Of a DNA stretch of 64,000 nt, positions 53,444 through 62,056 are shown piece by piece (the stretch's first letter is position 1; each line of letters opens with the position of its first letter). Source of the stretch: CAVSKL01 sp963728475 [NCBI: Candidatus Eiseniibacteriota bacterium]. Lineage in GTDB: Bacteria > Eisenbacteria > RBG-16-71-46 > JABDJR01. The position numbers and the translations under genes were made by a program. The notes under the pieces were generated by a model, which saw only the letters and a program-made list of their open reading frames with translations, searched no databases and was not told the origin of the DNA. The DNA is taken from NCBI GenBank assembly GCA_963728475.1, contig CAVSKL010000004.1, forward strand, positions 1 through 64,000, written 5' to 3'.

Positions 53444-54417
53444 ATGACGGAAAGCCAAAGCAAGCTAGCCGCGAAAGCGGCGAGCGTCAAGGGAAGGACC
53501 CCGAAATTCACGGCAAGATCCAGATCATCCTCCTCGCCGGGTCGATCGCGCTCGGTGCCGCCACGGCCGTCTCCTGCATCCCCGCCGAGGCCTCGGGGCC
53601 GGCGCTGAAGGATGCCGGGACGGGCGGGGCCGGCGTCGACACCATGGCCTCCGCCCCCGCCCCCTCGCCCCAGGAGCTGGCGCAGCTGGTCGGGAACTAC
53701 AATCGCTGGGCGGCGGGGCTCCGGAGCCTGCGCGCGGGCGGGCGCGCCCACGTGGGGGCGACCGGGGTGAAGAGCCGGGCCTTCGACTTCTCGCTTCTGC
53801 TCGACCGCCCCGGCCGGGCGAGGCTCCAGGGCCGTTGGGGAAGCCTGGCCACGCTGTTCGATCTCTCCGGCGACCCCGGCCGCTGGACCCTGTACCTTCC
53901 CCGCGACCGCGTGGTCGTGCACACCGCGGACGACAGCGCCTCGGCCGGGCTGCTGCTTCCGCCGGGGGAGATCATCTCGGTCCTCCTTCCCGACGGCATC
54001 CCCCCCCGCGAGGTGGACGTCCGGGGCGCGGCCACCATCGAGGGGGACCGGGTGCGAGTGGTGGTGCCGCCCGGGCAGGGGGGCGCCGGGAGCCCCTTCC
54101 ACCGGGTGCTCTGGCTCGACCGCAAGGACGGGAAACCGTGGCGGCTGGAGGTGCGCCGGCGCTCGCAGCTCGAGAAGCCGATCCTCATTGCCGACTACGA
54201 GGACTACGAGGGGAAGGGCGCGGAGGCGTTCCCGGTGAAGGTGAAGGTGACCATGCCCGCGGACGAGCAGTGGGCGCGCTTCGACTTCCGCCTCATCCGC
54301 ATCAACACCGAGGTCTCGCCGGACCTCTTCCGGATCGACGTCCCCGCGGGGACGCGCGAACTCTCCCCCGATGAGCTTACCCCCGACTTCCTGCCCGAAT
54401 CGGACGAGGAGGGTTGA
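53444..54417 (+). CDS. Envelope protein resembling LolB/DUF4292-type lipoproteins, start uncertain
   Basis: From about 53516 the frame reads IQIILLAGSIALGAATAVSC, a lipoprotein-type signal, then a LolA/LolB-like open barrel: WAAGLRSLRAGGRAHVG, AFDFSLLLDRPGRARLQGRW, GRWTLYLPRDRVVV, VLWLDRKDGKPWRLEV. No start codon exists in this frame near the signal. ATG 53444 (MTESQSKLAAKAASV) is one frame off; an extra C at GGACCCC (about 53496-53502) would fuse them, but this is speculative. The next gene, 2 bp downstream, is LolA-like, so the pair may sort or shuttle lipoproteins. Confidence 0.6.
53468..53481 (+). other. GNRA-tetraloop hairpin in an A-rich leader
   Basis: GCCGC-GAAA-GCGGC sits in a stretch (53444-53490) with A-rich codons unlike its surroundings. 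This could be a structured leader RNA rather than coding sequence. It matches no riboswitch class I know. Confidence 0.3.
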
Positions 54418-54419
54418 GC

Positions 54420-55214
54420 ATGCGCCGATGGATGAGCGAAGCGGCGTTGACGGCGGCCCTGGCCGCGGGCGTCTTGGCGACGGCGGCTTCGGCGGCTTCG
54501 GCCGCGGGCGTTTTGGCGACGGCGGCGGTCTCGAGCGCGGAGGCTCCGGCGGGGCCGGCCCCGGCGCCCGCGCGCGCGGGGGGATCGGAAGACCTCCCCT
54601 CCGAGGCGCGGCGCATGGAAAAGGCCATGCGCGGGGTGAACGGGGTGAAGGCGGAGTTCGTGCAGATCCGGAACGTCCAGCTCACCGGCGAGGAGATCCA
54701 GGCCCAGGGCACCCTGGCCTACGAGCCCCCCCAGAAGTTCCGTCTGGCCTACACCACCCCGGAGCCGCAGGAGCTGGTGATCCGGGGAGACTCGCTGTGG
54801 GTGATCCTCCCGTCGGAGAACCAGGCCCAGCGCTATCCTTTCAGCGCCGACGCCCCGGGAAGCGAGATCTTTCTCCTCTTCGGCGGCCGGGGACGGTCAC
54901 TGGGCGACGCCTACCACGTCACCCAGGAGGCGTGGGGGAGCTACGACAAGGCGCTCCACCTGGTGCCGAGGAGCGCCGACCCCGGCTATCCGATCGAGGA
55001 CATCCGCCTGGTGCTGGGCAAGGACGGCCTTCCCCAGAAGCTCTTCTTCCGCGAGGTGACCGGGGACACCGTGGTCTTCCAGTTCACCAAGATCACCCGG
55101 AACCCGCCCGGCATCGCCGCGCTCACCGCGCTCCACATCCCTCCGGGGATGGAGGTCATCGACGCCTCCTCCACCGGAAGTCACGGCGGGATGCAGATCG
55201 ACAAGGGGCCGTAG
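54420..55214 (+). CDS. LolA-like outer-membrane lipoprotein carrier protein
   Basis: 264 residues: signal peptide with a repeated Ala/Gly stretch, then the LolA fold (MRGVNGVKAEFVQIRNVQL, GTLAYEPPQKFRLAYTTPEP, QELVIRGDSLWVILPSENQA, DIRLVLGKDGLPQKLFF). LolA carries lipoproteins across the periplasm from LolCDE to the outer membrane. The sequence is divergent, so it could be a specialised paralogue. ATG 54420 has GAGGAGGG upstream and lies 2 bp after the preceding stop, giving a two-gene unit. Confidence 0.8.
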   Translation: MRRWMSEAALTAALAAGVLATAASAASAAGVLATAAVSSAEAPAGPAPAPARAGGSEDLPSEARRMEKAMRGVNGVKAEFVQIRNVQLTGEEIQAQGTLAYEPPQKFRLAYTTPEPQELVIRGDSLWVILPSENQAQRYPFSADAPGSEIFLLFGGRGRSLGDAYHVTQEAWGSYDKALHLVPRSADPGYPIEDIRLVLGKDGLPQKLFFREVTGDTVVFQFTKITRNPPGIAALTALHIPPGMEVIDASSTGSHGGMQIDKGP

Positions 55215-55283
55215 CGGCCGAACGGCCCGCTCCGCCGGCCGGCGCCCCGGTCCGAGGCCTCGGAGGGGGGACGGCGGACGGCG

Positions 55284-55380
55284 GGTTCAAGTGGTGAGGC
55301 GCGCCACCAGCCAGGGGTTCTAGTGGTGAGGCGCGCCACCAGCCAGGGGTTCAAGTGGTGAGGCGCGCCACCAGCCAGGC
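55284..55380 (-). repeat. Three 32-bp repeats formed from the 3' end of the flippase gene
   Basis: Units start at 55284, 55316 and 55348. The last includes the gene's stop (55351-55353) and final codons (WLVARLTT); the two others repeat this end downstream. The arrangement matches the pentapeptide gene array at 25881. Confidence 0.85.
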
Positions 55381-55692
55381 TCCGCCGGTGCGCCAGGCCC
55401 AGGTGCAGGCGGTGGCCCCCGCCGCGCCCACCAGCCCCCAGCGCGGGACCATCCACCAGAGGAGCGCGGCGTCCACCGCGAGCGAGCTCAGGCTCAGGAT
55501 GAGGAACGCCCGGAGCACGTTCCGCCGGGCGAGGATCCCGATCCGGCTCGAGGGGAGCGCGTAGAGGACCTGGAGCACGCCCGCCGCCGCCAGCACCGTC
55601 ACCAGGGCGCGATGGTCGCCGGCATACCTGTCCCCGAACACGAGGGGGAGGAGCCGGTTCGAGACCGCGGCGAGGAGGAGGCCCGCTCCCAC
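55351..55692 (-). CDS. Polysaccharide flippase-like protein, C-terminal part after an apparent frameshift
   Basis: 113 residues with three to four membrane helices (GAGLLLAAVSNRLLPLVFGD; LVTVLAAAGVLQVLYALP; FLILSLSSLAVDAALLWWMV; LVGAAGATACTWAWRTGGAW), the typical end of a Wzx/MATE-like flippase. It continues the gene whose N-terminal part is at 55599-56585: one more G in the G7 run (plus-strand C7, 55692-55698) gives FVAVGGVGAGLLLAAV without a break. Confidence 0.7.
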   Translation of the reverse strand: MGAGLLLAAVSNRLLPLVFGDRYAGDHRALVTVLAAAGVLQVLYALPSSRIGILARRNVLRAFLILSLSSLAVDAALLWWMVPRWGLVGAAGATACTWAWRTGGAWLVARLTT

Positions 55693-56585
55693 CCCCCCAC
55701 CGCGACGAACGCGGTGAGCGCCCGGTGCGGCACCGGCTCCCGGCTCGCGAGCTTGGGGTTCAGCACCTGCCCCACCGCCAGAGAGACCACCCCGTAACCG
55801 GTGAGGGTGAGGAAGCTCACCGCGGAGTAGAGGCCCAGGGCGTCCAGGTCGAGGAGCTTGGGGAGGAAGAAGCTGTCGAGGCGGAGCATGAGCATGGCGG
55901 CCAGGTAGAGGCCGCTGAACACCGCGGCGTCGGGGGCCATTTCGCGGACGGGGATGGGACGGGGGCCGCGGGGCGCCCGGCGGAGCGAGAGGAAGGCCAG
56001 CGCCAGCTGGAGCAGCCCGCCCGCCGCCACCACCGCGAACACCGCCCGGGCGCGGAGGCCGCCGGTCGCCAGCATCACCACCACCGCGGCCAGGAGCACC
56101 GGCCGCCAGAGGGTGTAGATGCCCTGGGCGGCGGCGAAGCGCCGGAAGATCTGGAGCAGGGTGACCGGAAGCAGGCTCAATCCCACGAACGCGCCGGCCA
56201 GGAAGAGGAAGATCACGTCGCTCCAGCTCGCCGGGTAGAGGAGCTTGAACAGCGCGGCTCCGATGAGGCAGACGCTGGTGTTCACGACGGCCATGGGCCG
56301 GAAGAGACGGGGCCAGCGGCTCTCCACCATCCGCTCCCGCGAGACGTGGCGCAGAAGCGCGTTGGGCACCCCGAGCAGCGAGGCCGCCCCCAACAGGTTC
56401 AGCGCATAGACCCAGAGGGTGATGTAGCCGAAGCGGTCGCGGGGGAGGTGCCGCCCCAGGAGCAGCACCGCCACCAGGTAGGCGGCCAGGGTGAGGAGGG
56501 TGACCGCGGTCACCGATCCCATGCTGGTGAGGTGCGCCCGGAGCGACGCCCGCCGCGAGCGGGGTCCCGGGGGGAGCGAGGTCAC
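55599..56585 (-). CDS. Polysaccharide biosynthesis flippase-like protein (MATE/Wzx type), N-terminal part
   Basis: From GTG 56585 the frame encodes eight or more membrane helices (TAVTLLTLAAYLVAVLLLG, LWVYALNLLGAASLLGVPNA, VIFLFLAGAFVGLSLLPVTL). The fold resembles oligosaccharide flippases that move lipid-linked sugars across the inner membrane. Beyond about 55693 the frame is wrong and the peptide (ASSSPRSRTGSSPSCSG) is no longer membrane-like. With the repair the product has about 411 residues, a usual length. GTG overlaps the upstream methyltransferase stop by 4 bp (GTGA). Confidence 0.75.
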   Translation of the reverse strand: MTSLPPGPRSRRASLRAHLTSMGSVTAVTLLTLAAYLVAVLLLGRHLPRDRFGYITLWVYALNLLGAASLLGVPNALLRHVSRERMVESRWPRLFRPMAVVNTSVCLIGAALFKLLYPASWSDVIFLFLAGAFVGLSLLPVTLLQIFRRFAAAQGIYTLWRPVLLAAVVVMLATGGLRARAVFAVVAAGGLLQLALAFLSLRRAPRGPRPIPVREMAPDAAVFSGLYLAAMLMLRLDSFFLPKLLDLDALGLYSAVSFLTLTGYGVVSLAVGQVLNPKLASREPVPHRALTAFVAVGGWERASSSPRSRTGSSPSCSGTGMPATIAPW

Positions 56586-57301
56586 CGGGGTTTTCGCGCC
56601 GCCGCCAGCATCCAGGTGTCGCTTACCCGCTGGCGGCGATAGCTCAGCCGGTCGATGAGAGACAGCACTCCCAGGAGCGGCTCGATCGGCGCGCGGCGAA
56701 GGAGTTCCCGGCTGAACCGGGTGGGGCCCACGAAGCGGGCCTCGGGGAGCAGCCCCGCCGCGCCCAGGGCTTCGCTCAGGGTCGCGTCGGCGAAAGTGTG
56801 GACGTGACCGTTCACCTCGTAACGCTCCCCGCACTCGGCGCAGGTCTCGTACTTCAGGGTTTCGCGGTAGGGGACGGTGACGACCGCCCGGCCGCCCGTC
56901 GCCAGCACGCGCGAGGCCTCGGCCAGCGCCCCGGCGAGATCGGGGATGTGCTCCACCACCTCCGCCGCCACCACCGCATCGAAGCTTCCGGCGGCGAAGG
57001 GGAGCCGGGTCATCTCCGCGACGGCCGCGCCCGCGATCAGGTCGTGGTCGAGAGCGTCGAGCCAGGGGCGGGCCAGGTCCACCGCGATCACCCGGTGGCC
57101 GCGGGCGGCGAGAATGCGGGTGAGCCACCCCTCGCCCGGCCCCACCTCCAGGATCCGAAGGTTCCGTCCGGGAAGGTGGCGGGCCACGGTCAGGTTGCGG
57201 TAGGCGATGCCGCGGACGGTGTGGGGGTGGAGCTCGCGGGTGGCCAGGTGCTCGTAGAACTCGCGCGAGGCCCCGGCGGCGTGGGTGTGGGCGTGGCTCA
57301 T
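56582..57301 (-). CDS. Class I SAM-dependent methyltransferase
   Basis: 239 residues: SAM motif ILEVGPGEGWLTRILAARGH, acidic loop VIAVDLARPW, MTRLPFAAGSFDAVVAAEVV and EHIPDLAGALAEASRVL with GGRAVVTVPY. It also has a CAECGERYEV Cys pair, perhaps a zinc site. This is the UbiE/Methyltransf_11 class; the substrate is probably a lipid or sugar, given the coupled flippase gene directly downstream. ATG 57301 gives a His-rich start (MSHAHTHAAG) without a good ribosome site. Confidence 0.87.
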   Translation of the reverse strand: MSHAHTHAAGASREFYEHLATRELHPHTVRGIAYRNLTVARHLPGRNLRILEVGPGEGWLTRILAARGHRVIAVDLARPWLDALDHDLIAGAAVAEMTRLPFAAGSFDAVVAAEVVEHIPDLAGALAEASRVLATGGRAVVTVPYRETLKYETCAECGERYEVNGHVHTFADATLSEALGAAGLLPEARFVGPTRFSRELLRRAPIEPLLGVLSLIDRLSYRRQRVSDTWMLAAARKPR

Positions 57302-57418
57302 CGGGGGGGAGAGGCTAGCACGAGCGCGGGGCCGGGACCATCCCCGGCGCTCCATCCGGAGCGGGCCGGCCGGCCGCGGGGCGGTCGCGACGTTTGGACC
57401 GGGGGTGGGGCGGTCCAT

Positions 57419-57534
57419 GTGGTTTCGCGGGCCGCGGAGTGGTCCAGGTGGTTTCGCGGGCCGCGGGGTGGTCCTGGTGGTTTCGCCGGCCGCGGCGTGG
57501 TCCTGGTGGTTTCGCCGGCCGCGGCGTGGCGGTC
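57419..57534. repeat. Four tandem 29-bp repeats upstream of etfB
   Basis: Units GTGGTTTCGC(G/C)GGCCGCGG... at 57419, 57448, 57477 and 57506. They directly abut one another with no spacers, so this is not a CRISPR array. They fill the 470-bp divergent space between the methyltransferase and etfB genes. Confidence 0.85.
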
Positions 57535-57573
57535 ATGGTTTGACCGGGTCCGGCCCCCTTGGTAGGCTTCTTC

Positions 57574-57588
57574 GGGCCGTTACGGCCC
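57574..57588. promoter_or_regulatory. Short hairpin upstream of etfB
   Basis: GGGCCG-TTA-CGGCCC forms a perfect 6-bp stem about 185 bp before the etfB start. It might be part of the etfB leader or an operator; nothing more can be said. Confidence 0.3.
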
Positions 57589-57772
57589 GGGGACTAGTTC
57601 CGGACGGGGGGGAGCCGGGCCGGCCGCTGCGGCTCCCGCCGTCCGCGTCCCTCCCTCGCCGGGTCACGCCCCGCCGGCCCCGGCCCCGCCTGCCCGGGCG
57701 GGTCTTATCAACGGAATTGGGCGTCCTTTGCGGATCGCTCCGCCACGGCGCCCGCGTGTGAAGGAGGACGTG

Positions 57773-58549
57773 GTGAAGATCGTGGTTTGCGCCAAGCAGG
57801 TCCCCGCCACCGATTCGCGGATTTCGCCCGCCGCGGACGGGAAGAGCGCCGACTTGTCCTCGGTGGAATGGATCGTGAGCCCCTACGACGAGTACGCGCT
57901 GGAAGCGGCGCTCCGGCTCAAGGAGAAGCACGGGGGCGAGGTGGTGGTGGTCTCGGTGGGCGGCGCGAAGGTGGAGGAGGCCATGCGCACCACCCTCGCC
58001 CTGGGAGCGGACAAGGCGGTGGTGCTCAAGGACGCCGCCTTCGCCGGGGCCGGGCCGCTGGAGGTGTCGAAGGCCCTGGCCGCCATGGTGACCCGCGAGA
58101 ACCCCGACCTGGTGCTCTGCGGCAAACAGGCGGTGGACGACGACCAGATGGCGGTGCCGGCCATGCTCGCCGAACGGCTGGACTGGCCCCAGGCCACGGT
58201 GGTGGTCGGGTTCGCGGTGTCCGACGACGGCAAGTCCGCGACCGCCGATCGCGAGATCGAGGGCGGCCACGAGAAGATGGAGTTCACCCTTCCGGCGGTG
58301 GTGGCGGCCCAGAAGGGCCTGAACGAGCCGCGGTACGCCAACCTCAAGGGGATCATGGCGGCCAAGAAGAAGCCGATCGAGACCGTGACCGCCGGCGACC
58401 TCGGCCTGGACCCGCCGGCCGGAGGGATCGAGGTTCTGGAAGTGACCCAGCCGTCCCAGGAGCGCAAGGCCCGCCTGATCGAGGGGGACCCCGAGCAGCA
58501 GGTGGCGGAGCTGGTGCGGGTTCTGCGCGAAGAAGTCAAGGCGCTCTGA
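57773..58549 (+). CDS. etfB: Electron transfer flavoprotein, beta subunit
   Basis: 258 residues. EtfB binds AMP and, with EtfA, takes electrons from acyl-CoA and related dehydrogenases. Visible features: KIVVCAKQVPATDSRISPAA, SPYDEYALEAALRLKEKHGG, VVLCGKQAVDDDQMAVPAML, the recognition-loop region GLNEPRYANLKGIMAAKKKP. GTG 57773 has AAGGAGG 5 bases upstream. etfA starts 14 bp after the stop. Confidence 0.94.
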   Translation: MKIVVCAKQVPATDSRISPAADGKSADLSSVEWIVSPYDEYALEAALRLKEKHGGEVVVVSVGGAKVEEAMRTTLALGADKAVVLKDAAFAGAGPLEVSKALAAMVTRENPDLVLCGKQAVDDDQMAVPAMLAERLDWPQATVVVGFAVSDDGKSATADREIEGGHEKMEFTLPAVVAAQKGLNEPRYANLKGIMAAKKKPIETVTAGDLGLDPPAGGIEVLEVTQPSQERKARLIEGDPEQQVAELVRVLREEVKAL

Positions 58550-58563
58550 GGGAGGGGACGATC

Positions 58564-59538
58564 ATGGCACACAAGGTTTTGACGTTCGTGGAAGTGCGGG
58601 GCGGCGCGATCAAGAAAAGCTCGTTCGAGGCGCTGGCCCTGGGCAAGCGCCTGGCCGCCGAGGCGGGCGGGACCCAGGCCGCGGTGGTGGCGGCGCCCGA
58701 CGCCGCCGGTCTCGCCGGTGAGATCGCCGCCCACGGGGCGGCCGCGGTGTACGCCGCCGGCGGCGACCTGTTCGCCCAGTACTCCACCGAGGCGTTCGCG
58801 GCCGCGGTGGACGCCGCGATCGAGAAGTCCGGGGCCTCGGTCCTGGTCGCGGCGGCCTCGGCCATGGGCAAGGACCTGGCGCCCCGCCTGGCCGCCCGCC
58901 GGGAGTGGCCGTACCTGGCCGACGTGGTGGAGGCTTCGATCGAGGGCGGCCGGCTGGTGGCCTCGCGCCCCCAGTACGCGGGCAAAGCGGTGTGGAAGGT
59001 GGCGGCGCCGGCCGCGGGGGTGGTGGTGACCGCGCGGCCCAACGTGTTCGCTCCCGAGGCGCCGGCCGAAGGCGGTTCCGCGGAGACGATCGCGATCGAG
59101 GTGTCGGCGACGCCGCGGGCGCGGGTGGTCGAGGTCAGTAGCGGGGAGGCGGGGACGGTGGACGTGGCCGAGGCCGACGTGATCGTTTCCGGCGGGCGCG
59201 GACTCAAGGCCCCCGAGCACTTCTCGCTGGTGGCCGACCTGGCCAGGGCGCTGGGGGGCGCGGTGGGCGCGAGCCGGGCGGTGGTGGACGCGGGCTGGAT
59301 CGACCACGACCACCAGGTGGGGCAGACCGGAAAGACGGTGAGCCCCAGCCTCTACGTGGCGTGCGGGATCTCCGGAGCCATCCAGCACCTGGCCGGCATG
59401 CGCACCTCCAAGACCATCGTGGCCATCAACAAGGACCCCGACGCGCCCATCTTCAAGGTGTCGGACTACGGCATCGTGGGGGACGTGTTCGAGATCCTGC
59501 CCCGCCTCACCGAGGCGGTGAAGCAGGCCAAGGCGTAA
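58564..59538 (+). CDS. etfA: Electron transfer flavoprotein, alpha subunit
   Basis: 324 residues. The C-terminal FAD domain is clear: [60 protein letters not shown] and the late [19 protein letters not shown]. It forms the FAD-binding heterodimer with EtfB and passes electrons to the quinone pool through an ETF dehydrogenase not seen here. ATG 58564 has GGGAGGGG upstream. Confidence 0.95.
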   Translation: MAHKVLTFVEVRGGAIKKSSFEALALGKRLAAEAGGTQAAVVAAPDAAGLAGEIAAHGAAAVYAAGGDLFAQYSTEAFAAAVDAAIEKSGASVLVAAASAMGKDLAPRLAARREWPYLADVVEASIEGGRLVASRPQYAGKAVWKVAAPAAGVVVTARPNVFAPEAPAEGGSAETIAIEVSATPRARVVEVSSGEAGTVDVAEADVIVSGGRGLKAPEHFSLVADLARALGGAVGASRAVVDAGWIDHDHQVGQTGKTVSPSLYVACGISGAIQHLAGMRTSKTIVAINKDPDAPIFKVSDYGIVGDVFEILPRLTEAVKQAKA

Positions 59539-59594
59539 CGCGGCTCGCGGCGGGGCGGGCGCGGCCCGCCCCGCTTCGCGTCCCGGAGGTCCCC

Positions 59595-59675
59595 GTGAAC
59601 GACACCCCCGATCCCCGTCCCGTGAGCGGGGCCCCCGATCCCCGTCCCGTGAACGACACCCCCGATGCCCGCCCC
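59595..59675 (+). repeat. Three 27-bp repeats at the 5' end of the thioesterase gene
   Basis: Units at 59595, 59622 and 59649, each opening with GTG. They lengthen the N-terminus and supply alternative start codons. Confidence 0.8.
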
Positions 59676-60131
59676 GTGCGCGCGTCCCAGGTGGAGATGC
59701 TGGAGCTCATGTACCCCAACGACGCCAACCCGCTGGGGAGCATCATGGGGGGGCGGGTCATGCACTTCATCGACGTGGCGGCGGCCCTGGCCGCCAGCCG
59801 CCACGCCCACCGGCCGTGCGTGACCGCGTCGGTGGACCACATCGACTTCAAGGAGCCGGTGAAGGTCGGGGACGTGCTGGTGCTGCGCGCATCGGTGAAC
59901 TACGCAGGGCACACCTCGATGGAGGTGGGGGTAAAGGTGGAGGTGGAGGACCGCTGGAGCGGGGCCCGCCGCCACACGTCCTCGGCGTATCTCACCTTCG
60001 TGGCGCTGGGGGACGACGGTCTCCCCACTCCGGTCCCGCCGGTCCTGCCGGAGTCCGAGGTCGAGAAGCGCCGGTACCGCGAGGCCGAGAAGCGGCGCGC
60101 GGAGCGGCTGCGGGCGCTGGGGAAAGGGTAG
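59595..60131 (+). CDS. Acyl-CoA thioesterase, hotdog fold (YciA/BACH type)
   Basis: 178 residues. After an N-terminal repeat region (three 9-residue units like NDTPDPRPV), the hotdog domain reads MLELMYPNDANPLGSIMGGR, VMHFIDVAAALAASRHAHRP, VTASVDHIDFKEPVKVGDVL, with a basic C-terminal helix (EKRRYREAEKRRAERLR). It hydrolyses acyl-CoA; substrate length unknown. It follows etfA by 56 bp, which fits fatty-acid or acyl-CoA metabolism. GTG 59595 has CGGAGG upstream; each repeat unit also begins with GTG (59622, 59649, 59676). Confidence 0.9.
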   Translation: MNDTPDPRPVSGAPDPRPVNDTPDARPVRASQVEMLELMYPNDANPLGSIMGGRVMHFIDVAAALAASRHAHRPCVTASVDHIDFKEPVKVGDVLVLRASVNYAGHTSMEVGVKVEVEDRWSGARRHTSSAYLTFVALGDDGLPTPVPPVLPESEVEKRRYREAEKRRAERLRALGKG

Positions 60132-60138
60132 AGCCGCG

Positions 60139-60525
60139 TGCGGCGCCGAAGAGAGTCGCGGCTTGGCCGCTGCGCCGCGTCATGGTCCGTCCCCGGATGC
60201 CGGTCTGAGCGTGGCCGGTCCGGCCGGGCGCCTCGCCGCTCCGCGGTCGCTCGGACCGTCCGCCGGACGGTCCGTCGCTCCCTCTTCCGGGACGGCGGGT
60301 CCCCGCTCGTTCTCCGGAACCCCACCGTTGCGCGCCCGTTCCGCGCCCGCCGTCCCGTCAGAGTCGCGGCTCGGCCGCTGCGCCGCGTCATGGTCCGTCC
60401 CCGGATGCCGGTCTGAGCGTGCCCGGTTCGGCCGGTTCGGGCCCGCGCCGCCGGCCAGCACCCCGGTCCCGCGGCGCCCGGCGGGATCAGACACGAAGAG
60501 CCGGCCGTGCCGGCCGGACCGTGGG
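60139..60525. repeat. Repeated blocks downstream of HNH gene copy 2
   Basis: The same A, B, C and D blocks seen at 41855-42676, here in the order C-A-B-C-A-D, including the hairpin GGACCGTCC-GCC-GGACGGTCC near 60254. No gene is visible. Confidence 0.8.
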
Positions 60526-61977
60526 TCAGGGCGCCGGCTTGGGTTCCGCCACCGGGAGGCCGGCGCTCAGGAGCGTGGCCGCCCGCGGCCTGCCGATGTC
60601 GTGGAGTGTCTGGTGGCAGCGGGAGCACAGCGAGACCAGGTTGCCGGGATCGTTCCCGCCACCGGCGGAACGGGGGACCAGGTGGTGCACCTCCAGGAAA
60701 CGGGGGCTCCGGCAGCCGGGGACGCGGCAGCGGAAACCGTCGCGCTGCAGCACTTCCAATCGAAGGCGAGGCGGAACGGTGGCCGTGTTGCGCCCGCCGG
60801 GACGGCGGACGCGAGCGTCGCAGAGGATCGCTTCCATTTTCGCGGGGTCCAGGGGACGGTCCTGGCGGCCCGCGATCACCGCTCCGCGCGAGCACCCGGG
60901 GCAATAGCGCACGGTGACCTGGTAGACCGGCCCGCGAGCCGCGACCTTCCGGGGTTCCGCTCCGCGGGATTTCCCCGTTTCGGCAGCCGCCGGAGAACCC
61001 ATGCACTCCATTGCGGCGCTTGAAGATACCCGGGTATTCCCGGCCGGCCCACCGGTGCCGGCCGCGCTCTCACCGGGCCGTCCGGCAGCCGCCGGAGAAC
61101 CCATGTACTCCATTGCGGCGCTTGAAGATACCCGGGTATCTGGGGCCGGATCGATCGCCGTCCTCTCGTCGCCGGCCGTCGAGCCGACGGCGGTGACCGT
61201 CTGCGCGAGCGATTCCAGCCCCGCCACCACGAGCTCCTCGCGCGTCCCGCGGCGGTGCTGCTTGCGGAGCCTCTCGACCAGCGCCTCGAACCGGGCGTGC
61301 AGCTCCGGCGGAAACCGGAGCGTGACCGACGCCGGAATCGGGCCCGCCTCGTACGGCGGCGCCGTGGAGTCCACCTCCGACTTCCCGGCCGCGGCACCCG
61401 GAGTCGGGGTGGCCCCCAAAGCGGCCGCGTCATCCGGAGCAGCCGCGGCGCCCTCACTGGGGCCGCCCCCGCCGGCGGTTCCCGGAAGCGCCGCGCCACC
61501 GTCCGCGGCGGCTCCACCACCCGCCGGCTCCAGCAGCGACCCCTGCCCGGGCGCCCGCCGGCGGGCGGCCCGCGCCCGTCCCCGGGTCTGCTGCACCGCG
61601 CGTTCCAGGCAACGCCGCGACTCCGTCCGGGCCCTCTCGACCCACCGGCGCTCGGTCGACGGGGTGGCCACCGACGCCACCGTCCGCGCCTTGGTCCAGG
61701 CCACCTCGCCGGTGGCCACCGACCGCCGGAGCTCCGGCAGCGACTCCAGCTCCCGGCAGAGCCGCAGGAACTGGGCGGTCTTGGCCTCGGAGAAGTCCAG
61801 ACGGTCCGCGGCGTAGAGCTGGATCGACGAAAACCCGAACGTCCGGTAGAGCCGCCGCCCCACGACTTCGCCGAACCAGAGCACGGCCCGGCGTTCCATC
61901 TCACGGGTCACGCGGACGCAGCCTCGAAGTTCGGAATCCACGACGGCGGGGGGCAATCCGGGGCGATAATCACGCAT
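60526..61977 (-). CDS. HNH endonuclease domain protein, DUF222-like, copy 2
   Basis: 483 residues, nearly identical to the product of 42677-44026. Differences seen include Lys to Arg at two sites (WVERARTE, ALVERLRKQ), FLEVHHLVPRSAGGG versus FLEAHHLVPRSTGGG, and a 34-residue insertion in the middle. The insertion is a tandem duplication of the SSSAAMEYMGSPAAA segment. The HNH residues are intact. The gene lies in the same orientation as copy 1 and keeps its promoter and 3' repeat blocks. Confidence 0.88.
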   Translation of the reverse strand: MRDYRPGLPPAVVDSELRGCVRVTREMERRAVLWFGEVVGRRLYRTFGFSSIQLYAADRLDFSEAKTAQFLRLCRELESLPELRRSVATGEVAWTKARTVASVATPSTERRWVERARTESRRCLERAVQQTRGRARAARRRAPGQGSLLEPAGGGAAADGGAALPGTAGGGGPSEGAAAAPDDAAALGATPTPGAAAGKSEVDSTAPPYEAGPIPASVTLRFPPELHARFEALVERLRKQHRRGTREELVVAGLESLAQTVTAVGSTAGDERTAIDPAPDTRVSSSAAMEYMGSPAAAGRPGESAAGTGGPAGNTRVSSSAAMECMGSPAAAETGKSRGAEPRKVAARGPVYQVTVRYCPGCSRGAVIAGRQDRPLDPAKMEAILCDARVRRPGGRNTATVPPRLRLEVLQRDGFRCRVPGCRSPRFLEVHHLVPRSAGGGNDPGNLVSLCSRCHQTLHDIGRPRAATLLSAGLPVAEPKPAP

Positions 61978-62028
61978 GGCGCACTTCCTCCTATACGATC
62001 TGGACGGGGGAAGCAGCGATCCATATGC

Positions 62029-62056
62029 ATAGTACCACGCCGGGCAAGGATGTCAA
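62029..62056 (-). promoter_or_regulatory. Promoter of HNH gene copy 2
   Basis: TTGACA (62056-62051) and TACTAT (62034-62029) with a 16-bp spacer on the minus strand, identical to copy 1. Identity between the two loci ends at 62152. Confidence 0.6.

Noticed and set aside
53444-53530. Leader considered as a c-di-GMP-I riboswitch because of GACGGAAAGCC
   Set aside because: The upstream GCAAACC strand and the tetraloop-receptor side are missing, and the key base differs.
57419-57534. 29-bp repeats considered as a CRISPR array
   Set aside because: The units are contiguous with no spacers, and no cas gene is present.
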